Origin: Sorghum bicolor
Lineage: Eukaryota > Streptophyta > Magnoliopsida > Poales > Poaceae
DNA length: 64,000 nt
Direction: 5' to 3'
NCBI RefSeq assembly: GCF_000003195.3
Contig: NC_012878.2
Location: 8,057,945 to 8,121,944 of the forward strand
Part shown: positions 23,377 to 35,500 of the stretch, one piece after another
Numbering within the stretch: position 1 is the stretch's first letter
Layout: each line of letters begins with the position of its first letter
The notes under the pieces: model-generated
What the model saw: only the letters and a program-made list of their open reading frames with translations
The model's database searches: none
What the model was told of the DNA's origin: nothing
Program-made: the position numbers and the translations under genes

Positions 23377-23536
23377 AGCATTTTTGGCGCCGTTGCCGGG
23401 GAAGGTTGATTACCAATCAGGAATGGAATAAAAGATTTTGAGTCATCATTCGCATCACTAATATGATTGAGCTTATCTATTCTCTCATACAGTTTTACCC
23501 CGATATTTTTCTATTTTATCTTATGCAGGGGAATGT

Positions 23537-26185
23537 ATGAATAGAAGACATCTTCCAGGAAATTTTGTTGATAATCCCGAAGCATTATTCAAGAAGACGA
23601 GAGCAAAGCTCAAGAAGAGATCATCAACACTTCACGAAGAAGCTTCATCCAATCAAGAAGATCATCGGAACTTGTCTTCAGAGTTCGAAGCCATGGCGAA
23701 CAAATCGATCCGCGAGTTCTCAGCTCCCACTACGGACAACATCCGCACTGGACCTGCTGCAGAGATCGACGGCAACTTTGAGCTCAAGCCTGGACTTATC
23801 AACATGGTGCAATCCAACCAGTTCTGTGGGAAGGCACACGAAGATGCTAGTGCTCATTTACAACACTTCCTAGAGATTTGCAACACATTCACCATAGCAG
23901 GAGTTTCCAAAGACGCTATACTACTTCGCCTCTTCCCATTCTCACTGTTAGGAAGAGCAAAGCAGTGGTTCTACGCTACAAAGGAGAAGAATACTACGTG
24001 GGCACTCTGCTCAACAAACTTCCTGGCTAAGTTCTTTCCCATGGGCAAGACCAATGCTCTCCGTGGGAAGATTACAAGTTTTTAGCAACAAAATGATGAA
24101 TCTGTTCCAGAAGCATGGGAGCGCTTTCAAGACTACATCCTAGAATGTCCCCATCATGGAATGGAGAGTTGGCTATTGATGCAGACATTCTATCATGGGC
24201 TCAGCAACAGTGCCCGAGAGACCATGGATGCTGCAGCTGGAGGAGCATTCTTATCACTTACTATACCACAAGCCACAGCTCTTGTGGAGAAGATGGCGTC
24301 CAACCAAAGCTGGAATGAAGAGAGGACCCAGACACGCAAGAGAGGTGGAGGTATGCATCAGCTGAAGGAGGTAGACATGCTGTCTGCAAAGCTATACCTG
24401 CTCATGAAGAAGCTCGACGATAGAGCTGGAGACAAGAAAGAAGTTATGCACATCTACGACTCTCACATGACTTGTGAGGAGTGTGGAGACACTGGACACT
24501 CAGGCAACCACTGCCCTGAGATGCTTGAGGATGTGAACTACATCAACAACAACTACTACTACTACTACAACCGTCCTCAACAAAATCAAGGTTGGAATCA
24601 ACAGAAGCCTAACTACTCAGGTAATTATCAAGGTAACAATTCTTACAACAACAATAGTAATTTTCCACCTTTGAGAGAGTTAGTGTCTAATCAAGAAAAG
24701 CTAATGGATAACCTATCTAAGAAATTGGTATCTAATGATAAAATGCTAGAAAATATAAATAATAGAATGGATAATTTTTCTACTGCCATCAAGAATCAAA
24801 TTAGCTTTAATAAAATGATTGAATCTCAGTTAAATCAAATAGCTGCTGCTGTTCCTACTACTAACCCCGGTATACCATCACAACCGGAAGGATTAGAATC
24901 TGCAAATCTTGTAGACGTGTTTGATGCAGGTAATTGGAGTAACCCCGTCAATGAATTCTCTACTGACCGTCTGCCGGTCAAGAAAGGCGATCCAGGACGC
25001 CCCGTCATCCCGATCTCTATCGGCATGGTGGACGTTCCAGAAGCACTCTACGACTTTGGCTCTAGCGTCAACATTATACTCAGGGTACTCTATGAAAAAT
25101 TCTTTACATATCCTTTACTAGAAACAACCATGTGTTTGCAGTTTGCAGATCAGACGATAACTTTTCCAAAAGGAATAGTGAAGAACCTTTGTGTCCGAGT
25201 TGGTACCTTATATGCCCCAGCAGACTTTGTAGTGGTAGAGACCGGAAATGATGAGAGAGCACCCATCATCTTAGGGAGACCATTCTTGAACACCACGGGA
25301 GCTATCATCTACGCCAGTGCTGCTAAGATCAGTTTCTACGTCAAAGGGAGGAAGGAGACATTTTTCTTCAAGAACAAGACTACACAAATTCCAGATCAAT
25401 CCAGACGTGAATCAAGGAAGAGGACCAACAGGAGAAACAGGAACAAGCAAGTGTGGACCGAGTCAGCTAAGATGGTCACTGTAGTTCATGGAGGCCAAGA
25501 TCACCAACTTAAGTCACCGTGTTTGACCAAGAAGGACGACCCAGGAATGCCAAGCATTTACTGCTCCATAAATGGATACAACTTCTACAAGACATTTTGT
25601 GACACCGGATCGGGCGTCAACATAATGGCCGCAGTCACCTATCGGCGCTTGTTCGGAACCATGCCACTAAGACCAACATACATTCAGCTCCAGATGGCAG
25701 ATCAGACATTTCGAGAAGTTAAAGGAATAGTATCTGATGTCCCAGTCAAAATAGATGATCATTTAGTCTACACAGACTTTCAAGTTATTGACATGGGATA
25801 AGACGAGTATGATCCACCCATCATCCTTGGAAGACCGTTCCTCAGCACCGTTAAAGCAATTATCTACATTGGAACCGGAGAAGTCCATATGCACTTCCCC
25901 TCATAGAAGGTACGTCGTTACTTTACTGACCCTAACTATATCGTTGAAGAATCTAAGCAGGTAAGAAAATGACGCAACCGCAACCAGAGGAGGCAGATCA
26001 TCAAGGACGGATGGGCAGACTATGAAGGAGAAGTTGTAAGATCAGAAGACGTTGAGTTTAAATAGAATTATCCAGAGGAGATTGAAGCACCAAGTCAGGT
26101 GTGGAAAATGAAGATAACTATACAAGAAGAGGAGGCGCTGCCGGAAGTACCGACTACGCCACCCAACGAACCTCAGGACGATTAA
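23537..26185 (+). pseudogene. Gypsy-2 Gag plus two retropepsin-like domains (several stops)
   Basis: Same architecture as the Gypsy-1 ORF and continuous here: gag domain, CCHC knuckle, an Asn/Tyr-rich tract, a protease-like domain with DFGSS and a second with DTGSGVNIM (Asp codon at 25601). This copy gives the uninterrupted view of the double-protease arrangement. Stops relative to the sister copy: TAG for CAG at 24083, TAA for GAA at 25799, TAG for GAG near 25905, TGA for AGA near 25970, TAG for CAG at 26063. The shared end is TAA at 26183-26185. No RT or integrase follows. Confidence 0.87.
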
Positions 26186-28383
26186 TAAAATGGAGAGTCC
26201 CGTTCGGAGGACTTAAAAACACCGAACGCCTTGCCAAGAGGTAAACTTGGTAGTTATCCTTTCCTTTTCAATTATTTAAAATAGTTTACTTAGTTAATCA
26301 TATTCATACTATCTTAAAAAGAAAATAAAAATGTGAAAAAACAGTAAGCCCCATGTGAGTATACGAGTGGCATAAAACCCATAAGTACATTCACTGTGGT
26401 GGCATAAAAAATAAAATAATTATTTTTCTGCTCTATAAAAACAAAAATATAAAAACAGGGAGTAATATTTATTAAGGAGTCTCAACATGATAAAGGCTAG
26501 ATATTTATGCTAACACTTAATCAGTTCCACAAGCTTTGTTGTCTATTTGAGCTCCACAGAATTTAAGAATCAAGAAGACTGGCAGACGGAGGACATTCTA
26601 ATCGCTGTCAGAATGCTGCTGACTTTCAAATACACCTCTGCCACCTGCTAGCTACATCAAGAGAAATTACGTCAAAATTCAGCTTGGGGGAGAGCACCCC
26701 CATTTACCTCGATAAGTATTTCTATCTATCTATCTTTATACTTATATTATTTTAAAATATAAATACACATAACTATGAAAAACCAAATAAAGATTTTATG
26801 CTTATATATATATATATATCTTTTGCTTAGTGTGTTTAATAAATAAATAAAGTGGCTATGCTAATCTGTATCTAAATAAAACTTAAGCATGGATATGATA
26901 AATAGTTGCTCTGCCTAGTTTGCAAATTTTAAGTTCTCTCTCAAGTTTAGATATAACTGTTATAATTTAAAGCTTGCTCTAGACCTAAACTTGTGAGATG
27001 AAAATTTGATCTGAAATCTAAGTTGTTAACGGATACGATATGGGAAGGTTGAGCTGCTGTTTATCTGTTCCTAGAGATGCTAGAATTCTGGAGAATTTTA
27101 TCTTTGAAAATCTTTAAAATGTTGCATGATGAGTTCCTGTATGATGAGAGTTTAAATTCCTACCACAGCCATATATACATGCTTGCTAGACTTTGAGCCA
27201 CACATTTACTATTTACTGCTTATGAGCATTGAGTGTGGTCAAGCTGTGTAGACCCTTAGGAGCTTGTCATGTGGTTAAATCAAGATTTCACTTGCACGTT
27301 CACTCACATATGCTACTTCTACTCCGGAAGTACCATCCACGTATATCCACCCATTCCATCTCCAGAATCACCCAAAAATGTTCTACTCCTAATACCGGGA
27401 GAGAATAACCAAAAATATTTCTGTTTTTCCCTTGTGAAATAAATGCTCAAGTTATCTTGTTACTACCACTTGCTATATTATCTCAAGGGATGAATTCTCT
27501 GAAAAAAAAGAAAGAAAAAAAAAAGATACGAGGAAATAAAAAGGAGCAAGTGCTCGGAACCTCGAAAGAAAAGAAAGAGTGAGACGAGAGGTAAAAATGG
27601 ACAAGTGTCCGACAGTAGAATTAGGGGTGCAAGATACCCACCTGAGAGACAAGAAAAAGATAGAGCATCTCATTCTCATCATAAAGTTTCAAAAGCAAGG
27701 AAGGTATGTATCCCCTCAAAGAGCAAAAGTAGAATTAGACTTCCACCACCATTGTTTCCACCATTGTTATCACCATCATCACCATACACCATTCATTCGC
27801 CACACATGCACATCTTGATTTGGCTTATTGATTTGTTTCTTTGGATCCATGGTTTGACTATGCAATAAATGTCTTATAAGTATGTATACTTTATCTCCCA
27901 CCTATGAACTCCAGATATTAAAGCCTTATTAGAGTAGGGTGAGAGAGAGAGAAGGCAATGTCACTATGCCTCATACCACAAATACTACATATTTTGAGAG
28001 AAGGCATATACCATCACTGCCTTGGTAAGGATCCAAAAATACCACAAAAGAGAGACCTTAGAGAATCATACAAGGAATTTCTAAGTTTTATTTGAAAATC
28101 TGCAAAAACTCTAGAGCTATAGCTGATCAAGAATAAGAGACATGGCACTTGGCTAGACTGTTCTATCTTTTAACCACTCAAGACAGAAGTGACAGTTACA
28201 AGTCCCATGGTGAAGGTAAAGTAAGTAAGTTTTAAGTCTTGACAGTTTACTCTAACTCAGAGATGAGATCTTATTTAAAAGCATGTGTACCGTCAAATTT
28301 TTTAAAGATATTGCAACTACTTATGATCCATAGCTGAGTCTATCCTTGCTCAGGGACGAGCAAGAGGTAAGCTTGGGGGAGTT
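26186..28383 (+). other. Gypsy-2 non-coding 3' region
   Basis: It matches the Gypsy-1 3' region closely. It contains an inner CTTGGGGGAGAGCACCCCC near 26685, a (TA)n run at about 26806-26818, an A/G-rich run near 27500 and the terminal purine tract. No pol remnant was recognised. Confidence 0.7.
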
Positions 28384-30037
28384 TGTTGACGGTCCTTAAG
28401 TATCAAATTTAATTATCAAATAAATAAACAAAAGGATCCAAATGAAATCAAGATCTAGACTTAGGGTTTTATCTGACAGAATTCCACGAGTTTTGGTGTT
28501 TGTCTATTTCTGCAGGGGGTTATCAGGAAATATGGAAGAAAGGCCCACATGTCGGGATTACGTAAAGATATTAACGTGCTGCGCAATTATCTTACATCTA
28601 GAAGACTCCAGAAGCCACGAGACCGAAGCGGAGACGAAACGGGGCCAGAGACAGGGCGCCCGCCCTGTCCTACTGGGTGCCCGCCCTGCCCCCAAGTCCA
28701 ATCAGGACTCTGCTTTGCGGGAGATCGCCACCGACCTAAAGGATGAATCCAAACCATACAATCTATGTCGGTTTGATCCAACGGCCCATATTCACTTGGA
28801 GGGACTATAAAACCAGACCCCCTGGCCCCTGGAGGAGAGAGCCTCTGAACCCTAATTCATTGTTCCATCAAGGGAGAAGAAGCCTCTGATCAAGATTAGA
28901 GCCACCACATCAATTAGACATCTAGATTAGCATAGCTACATAGGATTAGAACTAGAAGGAGTCAATCTTCGATTGGTTTCCGGATCTGTCAAGAGGATTC
29001 TTAGTAATTCTCTAATTGTGCTTCTAATTGCTTTCTAATTATCTTTGTTCTTCAATATTATGAATATGACTTTGTTCTACTTCAATATATTGCTTATGAC
29101 TTTGCTCTACTTGCTTATATTCAAGATTATATTGTTCTTAGTTTATCATAGTTATGTACTTGGCTTAGTTAGATTCGATCTATATACATGCTTAGGATCG
29201 TATAGCATTTATCCATCGGATCCATGGGTAAATGATAGATATTGTGTAGGCGTGGTGCTTATACCGTATTTATCTGCGATTGTACCCAATATGCCAGATC
29301 GTGGGGTGGTTCGTGATAGTGACAGCTTCATTGATTCTTATATAGTCCCCCTCTCGTGTATTGGGCTGGCAGAGCAACATTATTACAGGGGTGTGATTGC
29401 TATGTTTCTCATATTCCTTGCTAATATCACTATGCATGGGCGTAGTCTTGTCTCACAATGATTGCTAAGTATGTTTGCACTAACTATGATATGCTAGACT
29501 ATATAGTTAAGAAAAACTTAGGGAATATTCTTGTAGTTCATTCTAATACCATGCTAATGACTTTCTAGAGTATCTAATTGAGGTGCTTATCATATTTATT
29601 ATGTGGCTAGATCAGATTAGTTATCCTTGTCACTATTATTATTTCATATATCTTTTATGTGACACTTATCCCTGTATGAAGAGTTAGATATAATGTTCTC
29701 AATTATACATGCAATGATAGATGCTCAATCTCATATTCTATTCTGTAATCAATAGTGATGATCGCTAATCCCTTCCCAGTGGTAAAAATATAAATAACGA
29801 TACCTGGAATACTTCCCGGTTAAAATGCTGCATCGGTATTAATCTGTGCGCTTGCAGATCCCATTCATTATTTATTTAGAAGAGCAATTGCATATTTCAA
29901 TACCGCGTCTCTTATATCATGCTGGGGATGACAACTTGGCTTAAGTGGTGTGAGGGATAGGTTTGGCATTTTTGGCACCGTTACTAGATTTAGAGAACTT
30001 AGTCTACTTTTGGTAATGATGTTAAGAATACCCAACA
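28384..30037 (+). repeat. 3' LTR of Gypsy-2 (1654 bp)
   Basis: It is preceded by the purine tract CTTGGGGGAGTT (28372-28383) and has the same length as its partner. Confidence 0.95.
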
Positions 30038-32455
30038 ATTAATATGTGGCTTAATCTGCATCTGCACAAGCGCCTCAACTTTAACTTATTTACACAGCGT
30101 TTCCCAAGAGATATAACTGAAAATCATGTGTTGGGTGAAGAAGAATCGGCAACACGCGCTCCCCTAAACTTTGGCGAAGCCGTCATAGTCTTGCCTGGTT
30201 CAGGGGGTAATCCAGATCAGATCGGCCGATTCTTCCAGACTTTGTATGAGGGCTTGGCCAGAGATGAACGACCATGGTTTGCCTATGATGACCCAGACAG
30301 TATGATCCCTCTAGTTTTCAATCCATTTGATGAAGCTCTTGACAGGGATAATGAGGTGATGATGGCAATTGTGACTCCTAGAGCCATACCAGTGAATTTC
30401 TTTGGTAGCACAAAAACCTCTCCCCAGACTTATGAATTCTACAACCCATCGGCATTAGCTCGTCAATTAGCTTTCGGCCAGCTGCCGATTGCACTCTGTT
30501 ATGCCGATGTGATAAAACCCAGGGAACCCATCACCAACTTTCTTGAGTGGATTCGAATAGCTCAACTACCACCGAATGCCGATACAGATGCAGATTTGTC
30601 AGAGTGGGTTCCAGCCGCTTTCATTACTCAGGCATACAAGCTATGGTGGGCAGAATGGAAGGAGCATCTATTCTGCAAGTCAGCCCTTTCATATCGCGGC
30701 ATGATTGACCCCGAGTACAAAGTACCCGATGATGCTGTAAGTATTTCAAACTGGTGTTCCGATTTTTCAATCTTATTTTCATCGGTAACTCACCTTTGTA
30801 TCCCTTTTGCAGGTTGACAACATCCCTCCATCGGTTAGCAGAAGTGGTAAGCCGATTGACCTGTTTCCACCAGGCCCAATTTCTTCAATCGGCCACAATG
30901 CTCCCACTCTGGCTACCATTGTGCATCGAGGTGTGCGCCTCAAGAAAGTCACCACCAAGAGAACTCAGACACCACAATCGGTAGCCGCTTCCACTCTGGC
31001 ACAAGCTTTCAAGGCAATTCATCAACCCTTTTTCATTTATACCGATTACCTTTACATCGGCTACATTTGTAATTATAAACTCCTTTTTATTGCTGCAGCA
31101 AACCGGTACGTCGGCAAAAGCCAAACGTCAAGGCGCCGATGCCCCCCAGTCCAGCCAGCCAAAGAGGAAGGGCGCCAAGGGTACCAGGGCTGGAACAAAG
31201 CGCCAGAAAGTGGCTACTCCTCCTCCTCCTCCGGCATCTCCTATTCCGGTGGAATCTTCTCCCTCCCCTCCAGATGTAGAGATCCAGCAAGCACCATCTC
31301 CCCCTCATCCACAGGAAGCACCAGAAGCAGACGAACCCTAGCAGGAAGAACCCCAAGCAGAAGGTACATCAGCAGAAGTGGGTGGACAAACAACTGGCCC
31401 GGCAGGTCCAATTACATCATCGGCAGTTCCCCCGACTCAAACAATCATCGTTCCTCCTCCGGGTAACATATTTTAATAATACTGTCACCGATGAACTTAT
31501 TCTCATTCAGCCTCATAACTCTTCCTGTCTTCTTTCAGTTGATGTCGTCCCATCGGCAACTCTGGCCGATCAACCTACGGCTCCATCGGCATCTTCCAGT
31601 CAAAGGCAGGAAATAGCCTTGAAACAAGTAAGTCACCCAACCTTTATCAGCACTACTTGCCGATTCTCCGAATATGAACTAACTTTTCTCTATTTTTCCT
31701 TCCCAGGAACAAGACTCTCCCGACAGCCTTTTCTCCTTCGCCATCGACATCTCTGAAGAAGAAGGTGAAGAAGCAAGCTCCTCCCAGACAGTTGGCATCA
31801 CATCGGCAGAGATCAGGGCCAAGCTGGAAGAACTATCGGCCCTCCTTCATCAGGACACAGCACAACTGGTCGATGACTCCGACCCAGCCAAGGTTCTGTT
31901 CAGGACTCTCAGAGGCAAGATCCCCGCCAATGTTGAAGAAATCCTCTTACAAGCCGCACATTTGGAGAGTCGTCAGCTGCAGTACCAGAGGGCTTCTCGG
32001 CGTCTTGCCGATAGAGCTGCTCAGACTCAGCTTTCTGAAGAGATGAGGAAAGAGAAGCTCCTGACCGATGAGAAGCACAAGAACATCGGCATCTTGAGAT
32101 CTTCAGGAGACACGCTGAAGCAGAAGATATCTGACTTATCGGCAAAAAAGGAATCCCTGTTGGCAGAACTCAAACAACTGGAGGACGCCCTGTCCCAAGC
32201 CCAACAGGAAGAGAGTCAACTGCCAGAGACCATCAAGCTTCTTGAGCATGAGCGGAACGTCCACGGTCGCAAGGCACTACAATTGAAGAAGAAGCTGAAG
32301 CCGATAGAAGGCTCTGCCGATGACAATATCAAGGAGATAGAAGCAGCCAACCAAATCCGGCTACGCGCCATATCGGCGATCCAGGCGCTGCTGAACACAT
32401 GAAGCTCTCGTCGGCGACACATCTGTGTTCTCCTGCTCTTTTAGCTTTTAGTTTA

Positions 32456-32540
32456 GCCGATAGGACTGTTATCGGCATCTTTTGAAACATTAAGTCCTGC
32501 CCCCAAACATTTAAATCCAGCCGATAGGAGTGTTATCGGC
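32456..32540. repeat. Two small inverted repeats between the PMD and pol stops
   Basis: At 32456-32476 and 32520-32540, GCCGAT and ATCGGC flank a 9-base spacer (AGGACTGTT and AGGAGTGTT). The copies are 43 bases apart and lie between two convergent genes. They could serve as 3'-end signals or as paired protein-binding sites. Confidence 0.7.
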
Positions 32541-32550
32541 ACTTAAACTT

Positions 32551-35500
32551 TTATGCATCGACCCATATGCTGGGGTAGTACTTCTTTAAATATTTGCCAT
32601 TCAATGCTCTGGGGAATTCAACTCCTTCGAGAGTTTCTAGAATATAGGCATTTCCAGGAGCCAATCGACTTATCCGATAAGGACCTTCCCAATTAGGAGA
32701 CCACTTTCCAAACTTCGAACTTTTAGTCCCGATCAGTAAAATTAATTTCCATACCAATTCCCCATCGGCAAACTCCTTAGCCTTTACTTTCTTGTCATAC
32801 CATCTAGCAACTCTCTTCTTATTTTCTTCTATACTCATTAAAGCCTTTAACTGATGTCCCGCTAGATCATCTAACTCATCGGTCATCAAAGTGGCATAAT
32901 CATCGGCAGCTAATTGATCTTGAAAAGATAATCGCCTAGATCCAGCCTTAATTTCCCAAGGTAACACTGCATCATGTCCATATACCAATTGATAGGGTGA
33001 CACCTTGGTTGATCCATGACAAGCCATCCGATAGGACCACAACGCTTCATTTAATAATATATGCCACCGCCTAGGATTTTCTTCAATCTTTCGTTTGATA
33101 AGTTTGATAATTCCTTTGTTAGACGCTTCGGCCTGCCCATTGGCTTGAGCATAATAAGGAGAAGAATTCAACACTTTGATCCCCATAACGATTGCAAATT
33201 CATCAAACTCCCCTGATGTAAACATAGTGCCCTGATCGGTAGTAATTGTTTGAGGAATTCCAAATCGGTAAATGATATGCTCCTTCACAAAATCAATCAT
33301 ATTAGCCGATGTGACTTTCTTTAAAGGAATAGCATCGACCCACTTAGTGAAATAATCAGTGGCAACTAGAATAAACTTATGCCCTTTGCTAGATGGCGGA
33401 TAAATCTGGCCAATCAGATCAATAGCCCATCCTCGGAACGGCCAAGGCTTTATGATAGGATTCATAGCCGACGCAGGTGCCCTTTGAATATTACCAAACT
33501 TCTGACTTCCCTGACACTCTTTGAAATACTTAAAGCAATCCTCAAGTATAGTCGGCCAATAATATCCATTCCTCCTAATCATCCACTTCATCTTAAAAGT
33601 CGACTGATGTGCTCCACACACCCCTTCATGAATTTCTCCCATCAAACTCCTAGCTTCATCATTACCTAAGCATCGGAGAAGAATTCCATCAATAGTTCGA
33701 TAGTATAATTCATCTTCGAGGAGCACATACTTGGTCGCTTGAAATCGAACTCGTCTTTCAACCTTCTTAGATGGATCTTTCAAATAATCAATAATTTCTT
33801 TCCTCCAATCATCGGCATCTATTGCCGATACTATATTAATCATAGGCTGATATCCTGAGGCATGCTGAGCTAACCGATTGGCCTCTTCATTATGAAATCG
33901 GGGAACATGCTCTAAACGGAAATCTTTGAATTTCTTTAACAGTTGCATGCTCTTCTCGTAATAGGTTATGAGAACTTCACTTCGGCATTCATAGCTCCCG
34001 GCCAATTGATTTATAACCAACATAGAATCCCCGAAGACTTCGACAGCGTCAGCACGAACTTCTCTTAACAACTCCAATCCTTTTATCAAAGCCTGATACT
34101 CAGCCTGATTATTTGTTGATGTAGCAACAATCGGCAAGGAAAATTCATACTTCCTCCCCTTAGGGGAAACTAACACTATGCCGATTCCTGCCCCCCGGTC
34201 ACATGTAGATCCATCAAAGAAAAGCGTCCAGGGCACCATTTCCAAGGTTTCCACTACACCGCAATGTTGAGTCACAAAATCGGCCATAATCTGCCCTTTA
34301 ACTGCCTTAGCCAATTTATAACGCAGATCGAATTCTGACAGTGCCAAAATCCATTTACCGATCCTGCCACTCATAATCGGCATAGATAGCATGTACTGGA
34401 CCACATCATCTTTGCAAACAACAGTGCATTCGGCCGATAACAAGTAGTGCCTTAACTTGATACACGAAAAATATAAGCATAGGCATAGTTTTTCAATGGC
34501 CGAATACCTGGTCTCAGCATCAATCAACCTCCTACTTAAGTAATAAATTACACGCTCTTTCCCTTCAAATTCTTGAACTAAAGCTGAACCGATAACTGTC
34601 CCATCGGTAGACAAATACAATCTGAAGGGCCTTCCTTGCTGAGGTGGAACTAGAACTGGAGGATTCATTAGATACTTCTTGATTTCATCCAGAGCCAACT
34701 GCTGTTCTTTTCCCCAAATAAATTCTTGATCGGCTTTTAGCTTAAGAAGAGGACTGAAAGCACGAATTTTTCCAGACAAATTAGATATATATCTCCTAAT
34801 AAAATTTACCTTGTCGATCAAGGACTGGAGCTCGGTCTTGTTGGTAGGGGCTACTATCTTATTGATGGCATCAATAGATCTTCGACTAATTTCAATCCCC
34901 CTTTGATGCACCATGAAACCAAAAAACTACCCTGCCGATACACCAAATGCACACTTATTGGGATTCATCTTCAATCCATGCTTCCTCGTGCACTCCAATA
35001 CCCTTTGTAGATCGGCAAGATGTTTTGCAAAGTCCCCGGACTTGACCACCACATCATCAATATAAATCTCTACCAATTTGCCGATGAACTCATGAAATAT
35101 AAAATTCATGGCCCTTTGATAAGTGGCACCAGCGTTCTTAAGGCCAAAAGTCATAACTATCCACTCGAACAATCCAACATGACCAGGGCATCTGAACGCA
35201 GTCTTTGGAATATCTTCTTCAGCCATGAATATCTGATTGTACCCTGCATTGCCATCCATGAAGCTAATAATCCGATGTCCAGCCGCAGCGTCGACTAACA
35301 GATCAGCAACTGGCATTGGATATCCATCCATCGGCGTAGCTTTATTGAGGTTCCTAAAATCAATGCAGACCCGAAGCTTCCCGTTCTTCTTGTAGACCGG
35401 AACAACATTGGAAATCCATTCGGCATACCGACACTGCCGAATAAACTTGGCTTCAATAAGTTTGGTTATTTCGGCCTTGATGTCAGGAAGGATATTAGTA

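Larger units (their letters stand above)
21723..30037 (+). mobile_element. Gypsy-2: non-autonomous gypsy, innermost level of the nest
   Basis: It is 8315 bp with two 1654-bp LTRs. The flanks are ATCAA (21718-21722) and ATTAA (30038-30042), a duplication with one later change. It interrupts exon 2 of the PMD gene, and removing it restores the PMD frame. It belongs to the Gypsy-1 family and is in the same orientation. By eye about 17 LTR substitutions (about 1.0%), the lowest in the nest, as expected for the last insertion. Confidence 0.95.
20810..32402 (+). pseudogene. Plant mobile domain (PMD) gene, antisense inside the Tat element, split by Gypsy-2
   Basis: Exons fitted by splice sites and frame: 20810-20836, 20959-21722 continued at 30043-30736, 30813-31013 (or to 30980), 31099-31462, 31539-31627 and 31707-32402. 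Frame is kept across every junction, giving about 944 codons. Exon 2 carries the PMD (aminotransferase-like, PF10536 by recollection): WGERKLDQCIRLSIADM, then SLLIAASYFWSDTLNAFVFG. The middle is Lys/Pro-rich; the end (31962 onward) is a heptad-rich coiled coil. Known: PMD proteins MAIN and MAIL1 act in plant transposon silencing and gene expression, and gypsy elements can carry extra ORFs. One TAG (31339) and the Gypsy-2 insertion break it. The third intron would use a GC donor if the exon ends at 31013. The gene converges on pol, with 148 bp between the two stops. Confidence 0.8.

Noticed and set aside
26800..26820. (TA)n run as a replication or regulatory element
   Set aside because: A short microsatellite within a retrotransposon; the sister copy has a shorter run at the same place.
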